Shown here: positions 7,963-15,786 of the stretch, piece by piece | Position numbering within the stretch: the first letter of the stretch is position 1 | Layout of the letters: every line of letters begins with the position of its first letter | Assembly (NCBI GenBank): GCA_012515365.1 | Contig: JAAYYM010000471.1 | Coordinates: 1 to 17,926 of the forward strand | Direction of reading: 5' to 3' | Length of the DNA stretch: 17,926 bases | Source of the DNA: Clostridia bacterium | GTDB taxonomy: Bacteria; Bacillota_A; Clostridia; Lachnospirales; Lachnospiraceae | Notes under the pieces: model-generated | Told to the model about the DNA's origin: nothing | The model's input: the letters and a program-made list of their open reading frames with translations, nothing else | The model's database searches: none | Position numbers and translations under genes: made by a program

Positions 7963-8919
7963 ATGAATATATTAATTTTAAGCGCAGGTACCAGAAATAA
8001 GGTTGTACAATATTTTAGAAAAGAAGTAGGGGAAGCAGGACGCGTGGTAGCTACAGACTGCAATCCGCTAGCACCGGCTATTTACGAAGCAACGGCGCAT
8101 TATATTGTTCCAAGAATCACGGAACCAGGATATCTTGATACCATATTAGATATCTGCCGGAAGGAAAAGATCGATGGAGCCTTTTCTCTGATCGATCCGG
8201 AATTATCATTAATGGCGGAGCATGCTGCAGAGTTTGTAGCAGTTGGATGTACGCCGATTATTTCTGAATATGATTCCGTAGAATTATGTTTTGATAAATA
8301 CAAAATGTTTCAAAAACTTCGAGAACTGAATATTCCGACAGGAAAATGTTTCATTGATAGAGAAGAGTTTTATCGGGCGGTAGAGGTCGGCGAAATCAAC
8401 TATCCGGTATTTGTAAAGCCGGTAAAAGGAAGTGCAAGTATCCATATCAACAAGGTGAACAGCAGAGAAGAAGTCGAGGTACTGTTCTCACTCTACGATA
8501 ATCTGATGATTCAAGAGTTTATGGATGGCACAGAATATGGAGCAGATGTCTATATCGATATGATTTCCGGAAAAACAAAGGCGATTTTTACAAAAGAGAA
8601 AATACTGATGCGAGCAGGAGAAACTGATAAATCAGTGTCTATGAAAGATCCAAAGCTGTTTGAACTGATTCAGAGATTTGTTGAGGAGATTGGATTTAGA
8701 GGAATTATTGACATTGATATTTTCAAGATAAACGGAACATATTATATATCAGAGGTAAATCCAAGGTTTGGCGGGGGATATCCGCATGCATATGCCTGTG
8801 GTATGAATGTGCCGAAATTGATTCTTACGAATCTGACGGGTCATGAGAATGAGAATGAAATAGGTCATTATGAAGAACAAAAATATATGATGAAGTATAA
8901 CGAAATCATGATTCGCTAA
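7963..8919 (+). CDS. ATP-grasp ligase (single-domain, CarB-like)
   Basis: The 318-residue protein has an N-terminal pre-ATP-grasp Rossmann-like domain (MNILILSAGTRNKVV) and one ATP-grasp domain: YPVFVKPVKGSAS with Lys152 for ATP, an IQEFMDGTEYGAD segment, and metal-binding residues Asp252, Glu264 and Asn266 in EVNPRFGG. ATP-grasp enzymes activate a carboxylate as acyl phosphate and join it to an amine, thiol or other nucleophile. It is far shorter than carbamoyl-phosphate synthase and keeps only one grasp domain, so a small-molecule ligase is likely. AGGAGG (7951-7956) sits 6 bases before the ATG. With a PLP enzyme upstream and 4-amino-sugar genes before that, it may form an amide on the sugar 4-amino group in place of acetylation; this is inference. 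It shares one base with an alternative start of the next gene. Confidence 0.88.
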   Translation: MNILILSAGTRNKVVQYFRKEVGEAGRVVATDCNPLAPAIYEATAHYIVPRITEPGYLDTILDICRKEKIDGAFSLIDPELSLMAEHAAEFVAVGCTPIISEYDSVELCFDKYKMFQKLRELNIPTGKCFIDREEFYRAVEVGEINYPVFVKPVKGSASIHINKVNSREEVEVLFSLYDNLMIQEFMDGTEYGADVYIDMISGKTKAIFTKEKILMRAGETDKSVSMKDPKLFELIQRFVEEIGFRGIIDIDIFKINGTYYISEVNPRFGGGYPHAYACGMNVPKLILTNLTGHENENEIGHYEEQKYMMKYNEIMIR

Positions 8920-8920
8920 T

Positions 8921-8925
8921 GGAGA
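8921..8925 (+). promoter_or_regulatory. Ribosome binding site favouring the ATG at 8931
   Basis: GGAGA lies 5 bases before ATG 8931. The alternative ATG at 8919, which overlaps the ATP-grasp stop as TAATG, has no Shine-Dalgarno match upstream, so the later start is preferred. Confidence 0.55.
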
Positions 8926-8930
8926 ATTAT

Positions 8931-10130
8931 ATGAGTAAACACATTTTATATCTGACCTTATCAGAAATTAATCTGTCCGAAAGCGGGACTTATTCAGATA
9001 TTTTGAATGAATTATGTAAAAAGGGTCATCATATCACAATAGTACAAGCTGATCATAAAGGTCATATTGATCAAACTTGTCTGATCAATGAGAATGGAAT
9101 TCGTTTTTTAAAGGTTTTGGTAGGCGAATTATTCCGTGTTAATTTTATTAAAAAGGGAATCAATACGTTAAAAATCGAGCCTATGTTCAGGCAGGCTATT
9201 TCTAAATATCTGGGAGCAGAAACGTTTGATCTTGTCTTATATGCGACTCCCCCTGTGACTTTTTCGGGTGTTGTTAAAAAATGCAAACAGAAATTTGGAT
9301 GTAGCTCTTACTTAATGCTTAAGGATATTTTTCCACAAAATGCAGTAGATATAGGGTTATTCAGAAAAGGTAGTCTGCTTCATCGTTTTTTCCTTGGAAA
9401 AGAAAAAACACTCTATCAGGTATCGGATACGATTGGGTGTATGTCAGAGGAAAATCGCCGATATATACTGGAACACAATCCTTATATTGATCCGACTAAG
9501 GTGGAAATCTTTCCGAATACAGTCAAGGTACAGCCATTGGCTCATGAAGCAGAGTCAACATGGAAGGAGCAGAAACTTTTGGTTCCTAAAGAGAAGGTGG
9601 TGTTTGTATTTGGTGGTAATTTGGGGAAACCACAAGGCATTGACTTTTTGATAAATGCGATCAAAGCCATGGAACAGTATGATAAAGCATATTTCCTGAT
9701 CGTAGGAAACGGAAGTGAAGCAGAGAAGGTAAAGGAACATGTAAAGGATCTGCAGAATGCCAGATATTTAAGTCAGTTGCCTGTGAAGGAGTACGATCAG
9801 CTGATGCTGAGCTGTGATGTGGGCATCCTCTCTTTAGATATTCGTTTTACCATTCCGAATTATCCTTCTAGAGCATTGGCTTATATGGCACTTGCAAAGC
9901 CCATTCTGGCTTGTACAGATCGTGTAACCGATATACGTAATCTCGTAGAGCAGCAGGCTGAATGTGGTCTGTGGTGTGCATCAGATGATGTTGCTCAGTT
10001 TTGTGAGAATGTGAAACAGTTGTGTCAGGATGAGCAGTTAAGACACCAATATGGAATGAACGGAAGACGATATCTGGAGCAAAATTTTGATGTGAAGCGT
10101 TCCGTAGAATTGATTGAAAACCGTATGTAA
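8931..10130 (+). CDS. GT4-like glycosyltransferase, WbuB-like (candidate L-FucNAc transferase)
   Basis: From ATG 8931 the protein has 399 residues, or 403 from ATG 8919. It is a GT-B fold enzyme: the N-terminal half has a segment for sensing the acceptor (LKDIFPQNAVDIGLF, beginning near residue 130) and the C-terminal half has VFGGNLGKPQGI and IPNYPSRALAYMALAKPILA, which would bind the nucleotide sugar. The DIFP and PSRxLxYM motifs resemble WbuB/WcaI-type transferases. WbuB genes lie beside the FucNAc genes fnlA-fnlC in E. coli O-antigen loci, and here capE starts 12 bases downstream, so transfer of L-FucNAc is the best guess. It would act on the cytoplasmic face on the undecaprenyl-linked primer. 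The specificity is inferred from resemblance and position only. Confidence 0.82.
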   Translation: MSKHILYLTLSEINLSESGTYSDILNELCKKGHHITIVQADHKGHIDQTCLINENGIRFLKVLVGELFRVNFIKKGINTLKIEPMFRQAISKYLGAETFDLVLYATPPVTFSGVVKKCKQKFGCSSYLMLKDIFPQNAVDIGLFRKGSLLHRFFLGKEKTLYQVSDTIGCMSEENRRYILEHNPYIDPTKVEIFPNTVKVQPLAHEAESTWKEQKLLVPKEKVVFVFGGNLGKPQGIDFLINAIKAMEQYDKAYFLIVGNGSEAEKVKEHVKDLQNARYLSQLPVKEYDQLMLSCDVGILSLDIRFTIPNYPSRALAYMALAKPILACTDRVTDIRNLVEQQAECGLWCASDDVAQFCENVKQLCQDEQLRHQYGMNGRRYLEQNFDVKRSVELIENRM

Positions 10131-10142
10131 GGGAGAGTTATT

Positions 10143-11171
10143 ATGTTTAATGGGAAAACATTATTAATTACAGGAGGAACCGGATCTTTTGGAAATGCAG
10201 TGCTTAAGCGTTTTCTGGATACAGAGATCAAGGAAATCCGAATTTTCAGCAGAGATGAGAAAAAACAGGATGATATGCGTCATGAATATCAGAATGATAA
10301 AATTAAATATTATATTGGTAATGTAAGAGATATACAAAGTGTACGTGATGCCATGCATGGTGTAGATTTTATTTTTCATGCTGCAGCCCTGAAACAGGTT
10401 CCAAGCTGTGAGTTTTTCCCGCTTGAAGCAGTTAAAACAAATGTGATTGGTACAGATAATGTGTTATCGACTGCCATTGAAATGGGTGTTAAAAAAGTAA
10501 TCTGCCTTTCAACAGATAAGGCAGCATATCCGGTCAATGCAATGGGAACAAGTAAAGCCATGATGGAGAAAGTATTTGTGGCTAAATCGAGAACAGTTGA
10601 TGCTGACCGTACATTGATTTGCGGTACTCGCTATGGAAATGTAATGTGTTCAAGAGGATCTGTTATTCCATTATTTATAGAGCAAATCAAAGAAGGCAAA
10701 CCATTAACGGTAACCCAGCCGCAGATGACAAGATTTATCATGAGTCTGGAAGAAGCAGTAGAGCTTGTTTTATTCGCATTTGAGAATGCCAATGCAGGAG
10801 ACATCATGGTACAAAAGGCTCCGGCATGTACAATCGAGGTATTGGCTCAGGCTGTTAAGGAGTTGTTTCATGCGGATAATGAGATTAAGATCATTGGCAT
10901 CCGTCATGGTGAGAAAATGTATGAAACGTTGCTTACCAATGAAGAGTGCGCACGTGCTTTGGATGAAGGCGATTTTTATCGTGTACCGGCAGACCAGAGA
11001 GATCTGAATTATGACCAGTATTTTAAAATCGGAAATCAAGAACGTACAAAGCTGGAAGAGTTTAATTCAAATAATACAACAATTCTTAATGTGGAGCAGG
11101 TTAAAGAGAAGCTGCTGACCCTTTCTTATATTCGAGAAGAAATCGAACAATGGGAGAATCGATTAAAATGA
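10143..11171 (+). CDS. capE: UDP-GlcNAc 4,6-dehydratase/5-epimerase (CapE/FnlA)
   Basis: At 342 residues this is a soluble extended SDR of the same length as S. aureus CapE. The NAD(P) site is GGTGSFG (11-17). The active-site segment is STDKAAYPVNAMGTSK, with Lys126, Met134 in place of the SDR tyrosine, and Lys138, as in CapE/FnlA. The C-terminal RHGEKMYETLL motif is also typical. It removes water across C4/C6 of UDP-GlcNAc and inverts C5, the first step toward UDP-L-FucNAc. GGGAG follows the upstream stop and the stop overlaps the next start as ATGA. Gene order with capF and capG makes the assignment firm. It is a paralogue of the C-terminal half of the dehydratase at 3347-5203. Confidence 0.95.
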   Translation: MFNGKTLLITGGTGSFGNAVLKRFLDTEIKEIRIFSRDEKKQDDMRHEYQNDKIKYYIGNVRDIQSVRDAMHGVDFIFHAAALKQVPSCEFFPLEAVKTNVIGTDNVLSTAIEMGVKKVICLSTDKAAYPVNAMGTSKAMMEKVFVAKSRTVDADRTLICGTRYGNVMCSRGSVIPLFIEQIKEGKPLTVTQPQMTRFIMSLEEAVELVLFAFENANAGDIMVQKAPACTIEVLAQAVKELFHADNEIKIIGIRHGEKMYETLLTNEECARALDEGDFYRVPADQRDLNYDQYFKIGNQERTKLEEFNSNNTTILNVEQVKEKLLTLSYIREEIEQWENRLK

Positions 11172-12301
11172 AAATTTTAGTGACCGGTGCAAAGGGATTT
11201 GTTGGGAAAAATTTAATATGGGAATTACGGAACCGAGACTATACTGATATTATGGAATATGATATCAATTCAACAGAAGAAGAGCTGGATCAATATACAA
11301 AGGATTGTGATTTCGTATTTCATCTGGCTGGTGTGAACAGACCTAAGATAGAAGAAGAATTTATGGAAGGTAATTTTGGGTTTACCAGCGAATTGCTTGC
11401 GCACCTTGATAAATGGGGAAATCAGGCGCCAATTTTGATCACATCTTCGATTCAGGCAGAGCTTGACAATGCCTATGGAAAAAGTAAACGAGCCGGCGAA
11501 GAGCTACTGTTTGCACATCAGGAGATGACCGGTGCAAAGAGTCTGGTTTATCGTCTGCAAAATGTGTTTGGTAAATGGTGCAGACCTAATTATAATAGTG
11601 GAATAGCTACTTTTTGTCATAATATCGCGCATGGACTTGATATCTGTGTCAATGATCCGAATGTCATGATGAATCTGGTATATATCGATGACGTAGTGGA
11701 TGAATTTATAGCAGCGCTTAACGGAAATGAAAACAGGATCGGTAAGTACTGCATGATTCCTACTGTACACACGGCATCACTTGGTAAGATTGTTGAGATG
11801 ATCATGGGATTTAGGGAAAGCAGAACAAATCTGTCCGTTCCCAATATGGGAAATGAATTAGAAAAAAAACTGTACAGCACATATTTAAGCTATCTGCCAC
11901 ATGATCAGTTTTCCTATGAGCTTGATATGAAGAAGGATGAGCGGGGTTCATTTACAGAGTTTTTAAGAACAAAGGACCGAGGCCAGGTTTCAGTAAATAT
12001 CAGTAATCCGGGTGTAACAAAAGGAAAACACTGGCATCATACAAAAAATGAAAAATTTCTTGTAGTCAGCGGAGAGGGAAGTGTCCGTTTCAGGCAGATT
12101 GATTCGGATGAAATAATCGAATATCATGTCAGCGGAGAAAAATTGGAAGTGATCGATATTCCAACTGGTTATACACATGATATTTCAAACGAGGGAACCT
12201 CACCAATGGTAACGATTATGTGGGCAAATGAGGCATTTGATCCTGAAAAACCAGATACTTATTTTATGCCGGTCACAGAGGATGCGGAGGATTGCAAATG
12301 A
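11168..12301 (+). CDS. capF: CapF/FnlB bifunctional SDR-cupin enzyme of UDP-L-FucNAc synthesis
   Basis: I place the start at ATG 11168 (377 residues), which overlaps the capE stop by 4 bases; it gives the clean SDR beginning MKILVTGAKGFVG. An ATG at 11150 would add six residues. The N-terminal SDR domain has Tyr103 and Lys107 (YGKSK). The C-terminal domain, from about residue 255, is a cupin with likely metal ligands His288, His290 and Glu295 (HWHHTKNE) and His337 (GYTHDI). In S. aureus CapF the cupin epimerises C3 and the SDR domain reduces C4, giving UDP-2-acetamido-2,6-dideoxy-L-talose. Length and both domains match. An A8 run lies at 11862-11869. The stop overlaps the capG start (ATGA). 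Confidence 0.94.
   Translation: MKILVTGAKGFVGKNLIWELRNRDYTDIMEYDINSTEEELDQYTKDCDFVFHLAGVNRPKIEEEFMEGNFGFTSELLAHLDKWGNQAPILITSSIQAELDNAYGKSKRAGEELLFAHQEMTGAKSLVYRLQNVFGKWCRPNYNSGIATFCHNIAHGLDICVNDPNVMMNLVYIDDVVDEFIAALNGNENRIGKYCMIPTVHTASLGKIVEMIMGFRESRTNLSVPNMGNELEKKLYSTYLSYLPHDQFSYELDMKKDERGSFTEFLRTKDRGQVSVNISNPGVTKGKHWHHTKNEKFLVVSGEGSVRFRQIDSDEIIEYHVSGEKLEVIDIPTGYTHDISNEGTSPMVTIMWANEAFDPEKPDTYFMPVTEDAEDCK
12286..12290 (+). promoter_or_regulatory. Ribosome binding site for capG
   Basis: GGAGG inside the end of capF stands 7 bases before ATG 12298. This favours that ATG over the in-frame TTG at 12292, which would be only 1 base away. Confidence 0.75.
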
Positions 12302-13422
12302 AGAAGTTAAAGCTAATGACAATTGTCGGTACACGGCCGGAGATTATCAGATTATCTGCGGTCATCAAATGCGCAGACCGTTATTTTGATCATATATTGG
12401 TACATACAGGACAGAATTATGATTATACTTTAAATCAGATTTTTTTTGAAAATCTGAATTTGCGTGCACCGAATTATTACTTAGACAGTGTAGGTGAAAA
12501 TCTAGGGGCTACCATGGGAAATATCATTGCGAAATCTTATACGCTGATGCAGGAAGTCAAACCGGACGCAGTTCTTTTACTAGGTGATACGAATTCTGCA
12601 TTATCTGCTATTTCTGCAAAACGATTAAAAATCCCAATTTTTCATATGGAAGCAGGAAACAGATGCTGGGACTGGAATGTATCAGAGATGATTAATCGAA
12701 AGATTGTAGATCATATTTCTGACATTAATCTGCCATATACAGAGCATTCACGCAGATATTTATTATCCGAAGGCATTGACGGAAAGACAATGTTTGTAAC
12801 CGGTTCTCCGATGCGTGAAGTCCTCAGAGATCATATGGAAGAAATAAAAAACAGTGATGTGCTTGAGAGACTGCATCTGAAAACAAGAAAATATATTCTT
12901 GTATCGGCACATCGCGAAGAGAATATTGACTTAGAAGACAATTTTATGGATCTGATGAATGCGATCAACGCAATTGCAGAGAAGTATCAGATGCCTGTTA
13001 TTTATTCAACCCATCCACGGTCAATGAAATACATTGAAAAAAGAAATTTCAAGTTCCATCCACTGGTACAAAATTTGAAGCCATTTGGATTCTTTGACTA
13101 TAATCAGTTACAGATGAATGCATATTGTGTCCTTTCTGATAGTGGTACATTGTCTGAGGAATCAGCAATGATGAATTTCCCAGGTGTATTGATCCGGACA
13201 TCTACTGAACGACCGGAAGTACTGGATAAGGGTAGTGTTGTAATTGGTGGAATCAAGGGTGAAGAAGTAGAACAGGCTACAGAGCTGGCTGTTGCCATGT
13301 ATGAAAATAAAGAAGAAGTTGTGATGGCACAGGATTACGCAGATACAAATGTATCTGTCAAAGTGATTAAGATCATACAAAGCTATACGGAAATCGTAAA
13401 TAAAACTGTGTGGGGTAAGTGA
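12298..13422 (+). CDS. capG: UDP-N-acetyl-L-talosamine/GlcNAc-type 2-epimerase (CapG/FnlC)
   Basis: From ATG 12298 the protein has 374 residues, as in S. aureus CapG. Motifs of the non-hydrolysing UDP-GlcNAc 2-epimerase family are complete: VGTRPEIIRL (10-19), HTGQNYD, LGDTNSA with Asp97, FHMEAGNRCWDWN with Glu118, SAHREEN with His205, and SDSGTLSEESA followed by STERPEVL. The GNRCWDWNV wording is characteristic of CapG/FnlC rather than WecB. It inverts C2 of UDP-2-acetamido-2,6-dideoxy-L-talose to yield UDP-L-FucNAc, the last step of this pathway. It is coupled to capF by an ATGA overlap and followed after one base by a TTG-initiated glycosyltransferase gene. A T8 run lies at 12440-12447. 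Confidence 0.95.
   Translation: MKKLKLMTIVGTRPEIIRLSAVIKCADRYFDHILVHTGQNYDYTLNQIFFENLNLRAPNYYLDSVGENLGATMGNIIAKSYTLMQEVKPDAVLLLGDTNSALSAISAKRLKIPIFHMEAGNRCWDWNVSEMINRKIVDHISDINLPYTEHSRRYLLSEGIDGKTMFVTGSPMREVLRDHMEEIKNSDVLERLHLKTRKYILVSAHREENIDLEDNFMDLMNAINAIAEKYQMPVIYSTHPRSMKYIEKRNFKFHPLVQNLKPFGFFDYNQLQMNAYCVLSDSGTLSEESAMMNFPGVLIRTSTERPEVLDKGSVVIGGIKGEEVEQATELAVAMYENKEEVVMAQDYADTNVSVKVIKIIQSYTEIVNKTVWGK
13412..13419 (+). promoter_or_regulatory. Weak ribosome binding site before a TTG start
   Basis: GGGGTAAG within the last codons of capG is the only purine-rich stretch before TTG 13424. The match is modest, and the next in-frame ATG would remove about 32 residues including the conserved start of the fold, so TTG with coupling to capG is preferred. 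Confidence 0.45.
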
Positions 13423-13423
13423 T

Positions 13424-14536
13424 TTGAGAATTGTTGTAATAGATACTGCAGCAAGTAAAACAGGGGCATTGTCTGTACTGAATGATTTTTATGAGTATGT
13501 AAAAACATACGAAACGATGCATGACTGGATCTTTCTTCTTAGTAAGCCCTATTTGGAAGAAACAGAGCATATCAAGGTCATAGAGATTTCACAGGTCAAG
13601 AAGAACTGGTTTGAAAGAATTCGCTTTGATCTGATCACAGGAGCCGGTTTTGTAGCTAATTTAAAGCCGGATGTTGTTTTTTCTCTGCAGAATACGCTAT
13701 TAAGAGGCTATCATGGAAAGCAAGTTGTCTATATCCATCAGCCGTTAGGCTTTCAGACGGAAAAGAATTTTTCTTTTTTAAAACGAAACGAGCGAGAATA
13801 TGCGATATATCAGCACTTGATTGGAAAATTGATCAACGCTTCTGCAAAACGAGCGGACAAAGTGATTGTTCAGACAAAGTGGATGCAACAGGCTGTTATT
13901 AAGAAAACGCATGCAAAAGCAGAAAATGTTGTGAACATTATGCCGGATGTGGAGAGTATGGGACAGCCTGATCCGAATACAGAACATCTGAGTAATTTGT
14001 TTTTCTTCCCGTCAGGCGTTATGATCTATAAAAATCATGAATGTGTGTTAAAAGCCTGCGACATTTTAAATCAAAGGGGAATCACAGATTTTAAAATAGT
14101 ATTTACGATCAGTGATCTAAGAGAAGTAACAGATTACCGATATGCGCGTGAGGACCAGACAGTAAAATGTCTGGGACAAATCGATAAAGAAGAGGTCATT
14201 GCCTATTATCAGAAAAGTGTGCTGCTTTTTCCATCCTATATCGAGACATTTGGTTATCCATTAGCTGAAGCCAGACAATTTGAATCATTGATTGTGGCTT
14301 CTGATGAACCTTTCTGCCATGAAGTACTGGAGGGGTATCAGAATGCATATTATTTTAATCCATTTTCGCCAAAAGAACTTGCTGATCTGATGGAGAACAT
14401 CATCACGGGAAAGATCAAACGAGCTGAGGTAGTGCTTAAGGATCAGATTGTCACAGAAAAATTAACACAAAAGACAGAGCAGACAACGAAGAAAAGCAGC
14501 TGGGCAAAGGTTGTGGAAGTGATTGTTAACTGCTGA
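13424..14536 (+). CDS. GT4-family glycosyltransferase
   Basis: This 370-residue GT-B enzyme begins at TTG 13424, one base after the capG stop. The opening RIVVIDTAASKTGALSVL is a typical glycine-rich GT4 N-terminus, which supports the TTG start. YIHQPLGF lies in the acceptor domain. The donor domain has LFFFPSGVMIYKNHE and the EX7E-type motif with Glu274 and Glu282 (PSYIETFGYPLAEAR). The C-terminal 30 residues are rich in Lys and Thr. It should extend the undecaprenyl-linked repeat unit on the cytoplasmic face as a retaining transferase. The donor sugar cannot be told from sequence. Its tail is followed by a strong AGGAGG for the polymerase gene. Confidence 0.88.
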   Translation: MRIVVIDTAASKTGALSVLNDFYEYVKTYETMHDWIFLLSKPYLEETEHIKVIEISQVKKNWFERIRFDLITGAGFVANLKPDVVFSLQNTLLRGYHGKQVVYIHQPLGFQTEKNFSFLKRNEREYAIYQHLIGKLINASAKRADKVIVQTKWMQQAVIKKTHAKAENVVNIMPDVESMGQPDPNTEHLSNLFFFPSGVMIYKNHECVLKACDILNQRGITDFKIVFTISDLREVTDYRYAREDQTVKCLGQIDKEEVIAYYQKSVLLFPSYIETFGYPLAEARQFESLIVASDEPFCHEVLEGYQNAYYFNPFSPKELADLMENIITGKIKRAEVVLKDQIVTEKLTQKTEQTTKKSSWAKVVEVIVNC

Positions 14537-14550
14537 TCCAGGAGGAGATT

Positions 14551-15765
14551 ATGAATAGCAAATCGATAAAGCAGTTCCATTTATATGAATGGTATTATCT
14601 GCTGGTTGTATTGGCGTATATATTGACTATGGCGACGAAATTAGTACGACCGGGTATTTTTGCATCGGTATTGTTTTTGGTTATTGCTTTAGAATTACTA
14701 ATCAGAAAACAGGTCGTGATTCAAAAAGAATGCGACTATCTGGTAATTGCATATATTGTTTATAATTTATTATCGGTGATCTGGCTGACAAGGAGTGGAT
14801 TACCGGTCTCTATCTATTTGGAAGAACTATCCACATCCATTCTTCCAATTGTGTTTTACTTTGTAGGAAGAGCCCCTATGCTTCAAAAGAACAGATTTTA
14901 CAGATTCTTTTTATTGGGGATAGGAGTTTTGTTTTTGGTCGGACTGATTTTATATATTGCGGCACCTCAATTCTTCATGGATTTTTTGTTTGATATGCAG
15001 TATATCTCACTTGCTGATGTACCGACAATGAGACTTCGTATGACTTCGGTTGTAGGAAGTACATTGGTTGGTTTTCTTGCTGTATGTGGAATGGTTGTAA
15101 GCATGAATTTTATCATGCAGGGAAATAAGAGAATACAGGGGTTTATTTGTTTTTTTATCAATACTATATTTGCCTTTTTAAGTAATCAGCGTTCGGCTAT
15201 GCTGGTTGCTATGATTGTTTTTGTATATATGAATTATCTGGTATTCTTTACATTTCAGACATGGAAGAAAAAATATCTGATCTATGAGCTTTCGGCAGTA
15301 GTCATCGCACTGGTTGGTTTGTGTCTCTTTTATATCAGTGCCGTACAGAAAATACTTGCAAGGCTGGTATCACTTCCAAGTGCAATCGGGGAAAGAAGTG
15401 AGCAGTGGGTTGTAGCGATGAATACACTTTACAGTACCTGGCTTGGAAATGGTCTGGGTGCTAACGGACATAAGGCACTTGGTATTGAAGGAACACATGT
15501 GATCGCGGACGGAGGACTGGTGAAGCTGTTTTGCGAAGAAGGTGTCATTGGATTTTCTATCTTCTTATTTCTGCTGATTCGCTTGTGTACAAAACGCATT
15601 CATTCTTTGAAGGAGTGCTATGTGGAATTTGGAATTATTGGTATCGTATTGTTGCAGTCAGTCGGATCTAATATTATCGCATTTCAATTGGCAACCCCGA
15701 TTTTCTGGTTCGCAGTAGGGGCCGCTTTTACAGAAGCGTCGGAACGTATCAAAGAGAATATGTGA
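14551..15765 (+). CDS. Wzy-like polysaccharide polymerase/O-antigen ligase family protein
   Basis: This 404-residue, highly hydrophobic protein has roughly ten to eleven membrane helices, and AGGAGG at 14540-14545 lies 5 bases before its ATG. The landmarks of the Wzy/WaaL superfamily are SNQRSAML in a central helix and, in the large external loop, GERSEQW followed by WLGNGLGANGHKALG. Such proteins polymerise undecaprenyl-linked repeat units outside the membrane or ligate glycans to a carrier. Placed among glycosyltransferase genes in a Gram-positive cluster, a polymerase is more likely than a ligase. These proteins diverge quickly, so identity rests on topology and the short motifs. It is the second such protein in the window, after the fragment at 2-427. 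Confidence 0.85.
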   Translation: MNSKSIKQFHLYEWYYLLVVLAYILTMATKLVRPGIFASVLFLVIALELLIRKQVVIQKECDYLVIAYIVYNLLSVIWLTRSGLPVSIYLEELSTSILPIVFYFVGRAPMLQKNRFYRFFLLGIGVLFLVGLILYIAAPQFFMDFLFDMQYISLADVPTMRLRMTSVVGSTLVGFLAVCGMVVSMNFIMQGNKRIQGFICFFINTIFAFLSNQRSAMLVAMIVFVYMNYLVFFTFQTWKKKYLIYELSAVVIALVGLCLFYISAVQKILARLVSLPSAIGERSEQWVVAMNTLYSTWLGNGLGANGHKALGIEGTHVIADGGLVKLFCEEGVIGFSIFLFLLIRLCTKRIHSLKECYVEFGIIGIVLLQSVGSNIIAFQLATPIFWFAVGAAFTEASERIKENM

Positions 15766-15786
15766 CATTAGAGGAGTTATAATCAG

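Noticed and set aside
7963..8919. Carbamoyl-phosphate synthase large subunit
   Set aside because: The protein has a single ATP-grasp domain and 318 residues, against about 1070 for CarB, and no carA-like gene is nearby. Only the domain type is shared.
11504..11880. Two overlapping - strand open frames of 87 to 88 codons
   Set aside because: They are antisense to capF, without ribosome binding sites or recognisable protein motifs.
12292..12297. TTG start for capG two codons before the ATG
   Set aside because: GGAGG at 12286-12290 is only one base from the TTG but 7 from ATG 12298, and the ATG gives the usual family length.
12435..12457. Nine-base-pair AT-rich hairpin with a 5-base loop, resembling a terminator stem
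   Set aside because: It lies within capG, about 140 bases after its start, is nearly all A/T, and no U-tract follows the stem. The bases are explained by the conserved NQIFFENL coding segment.
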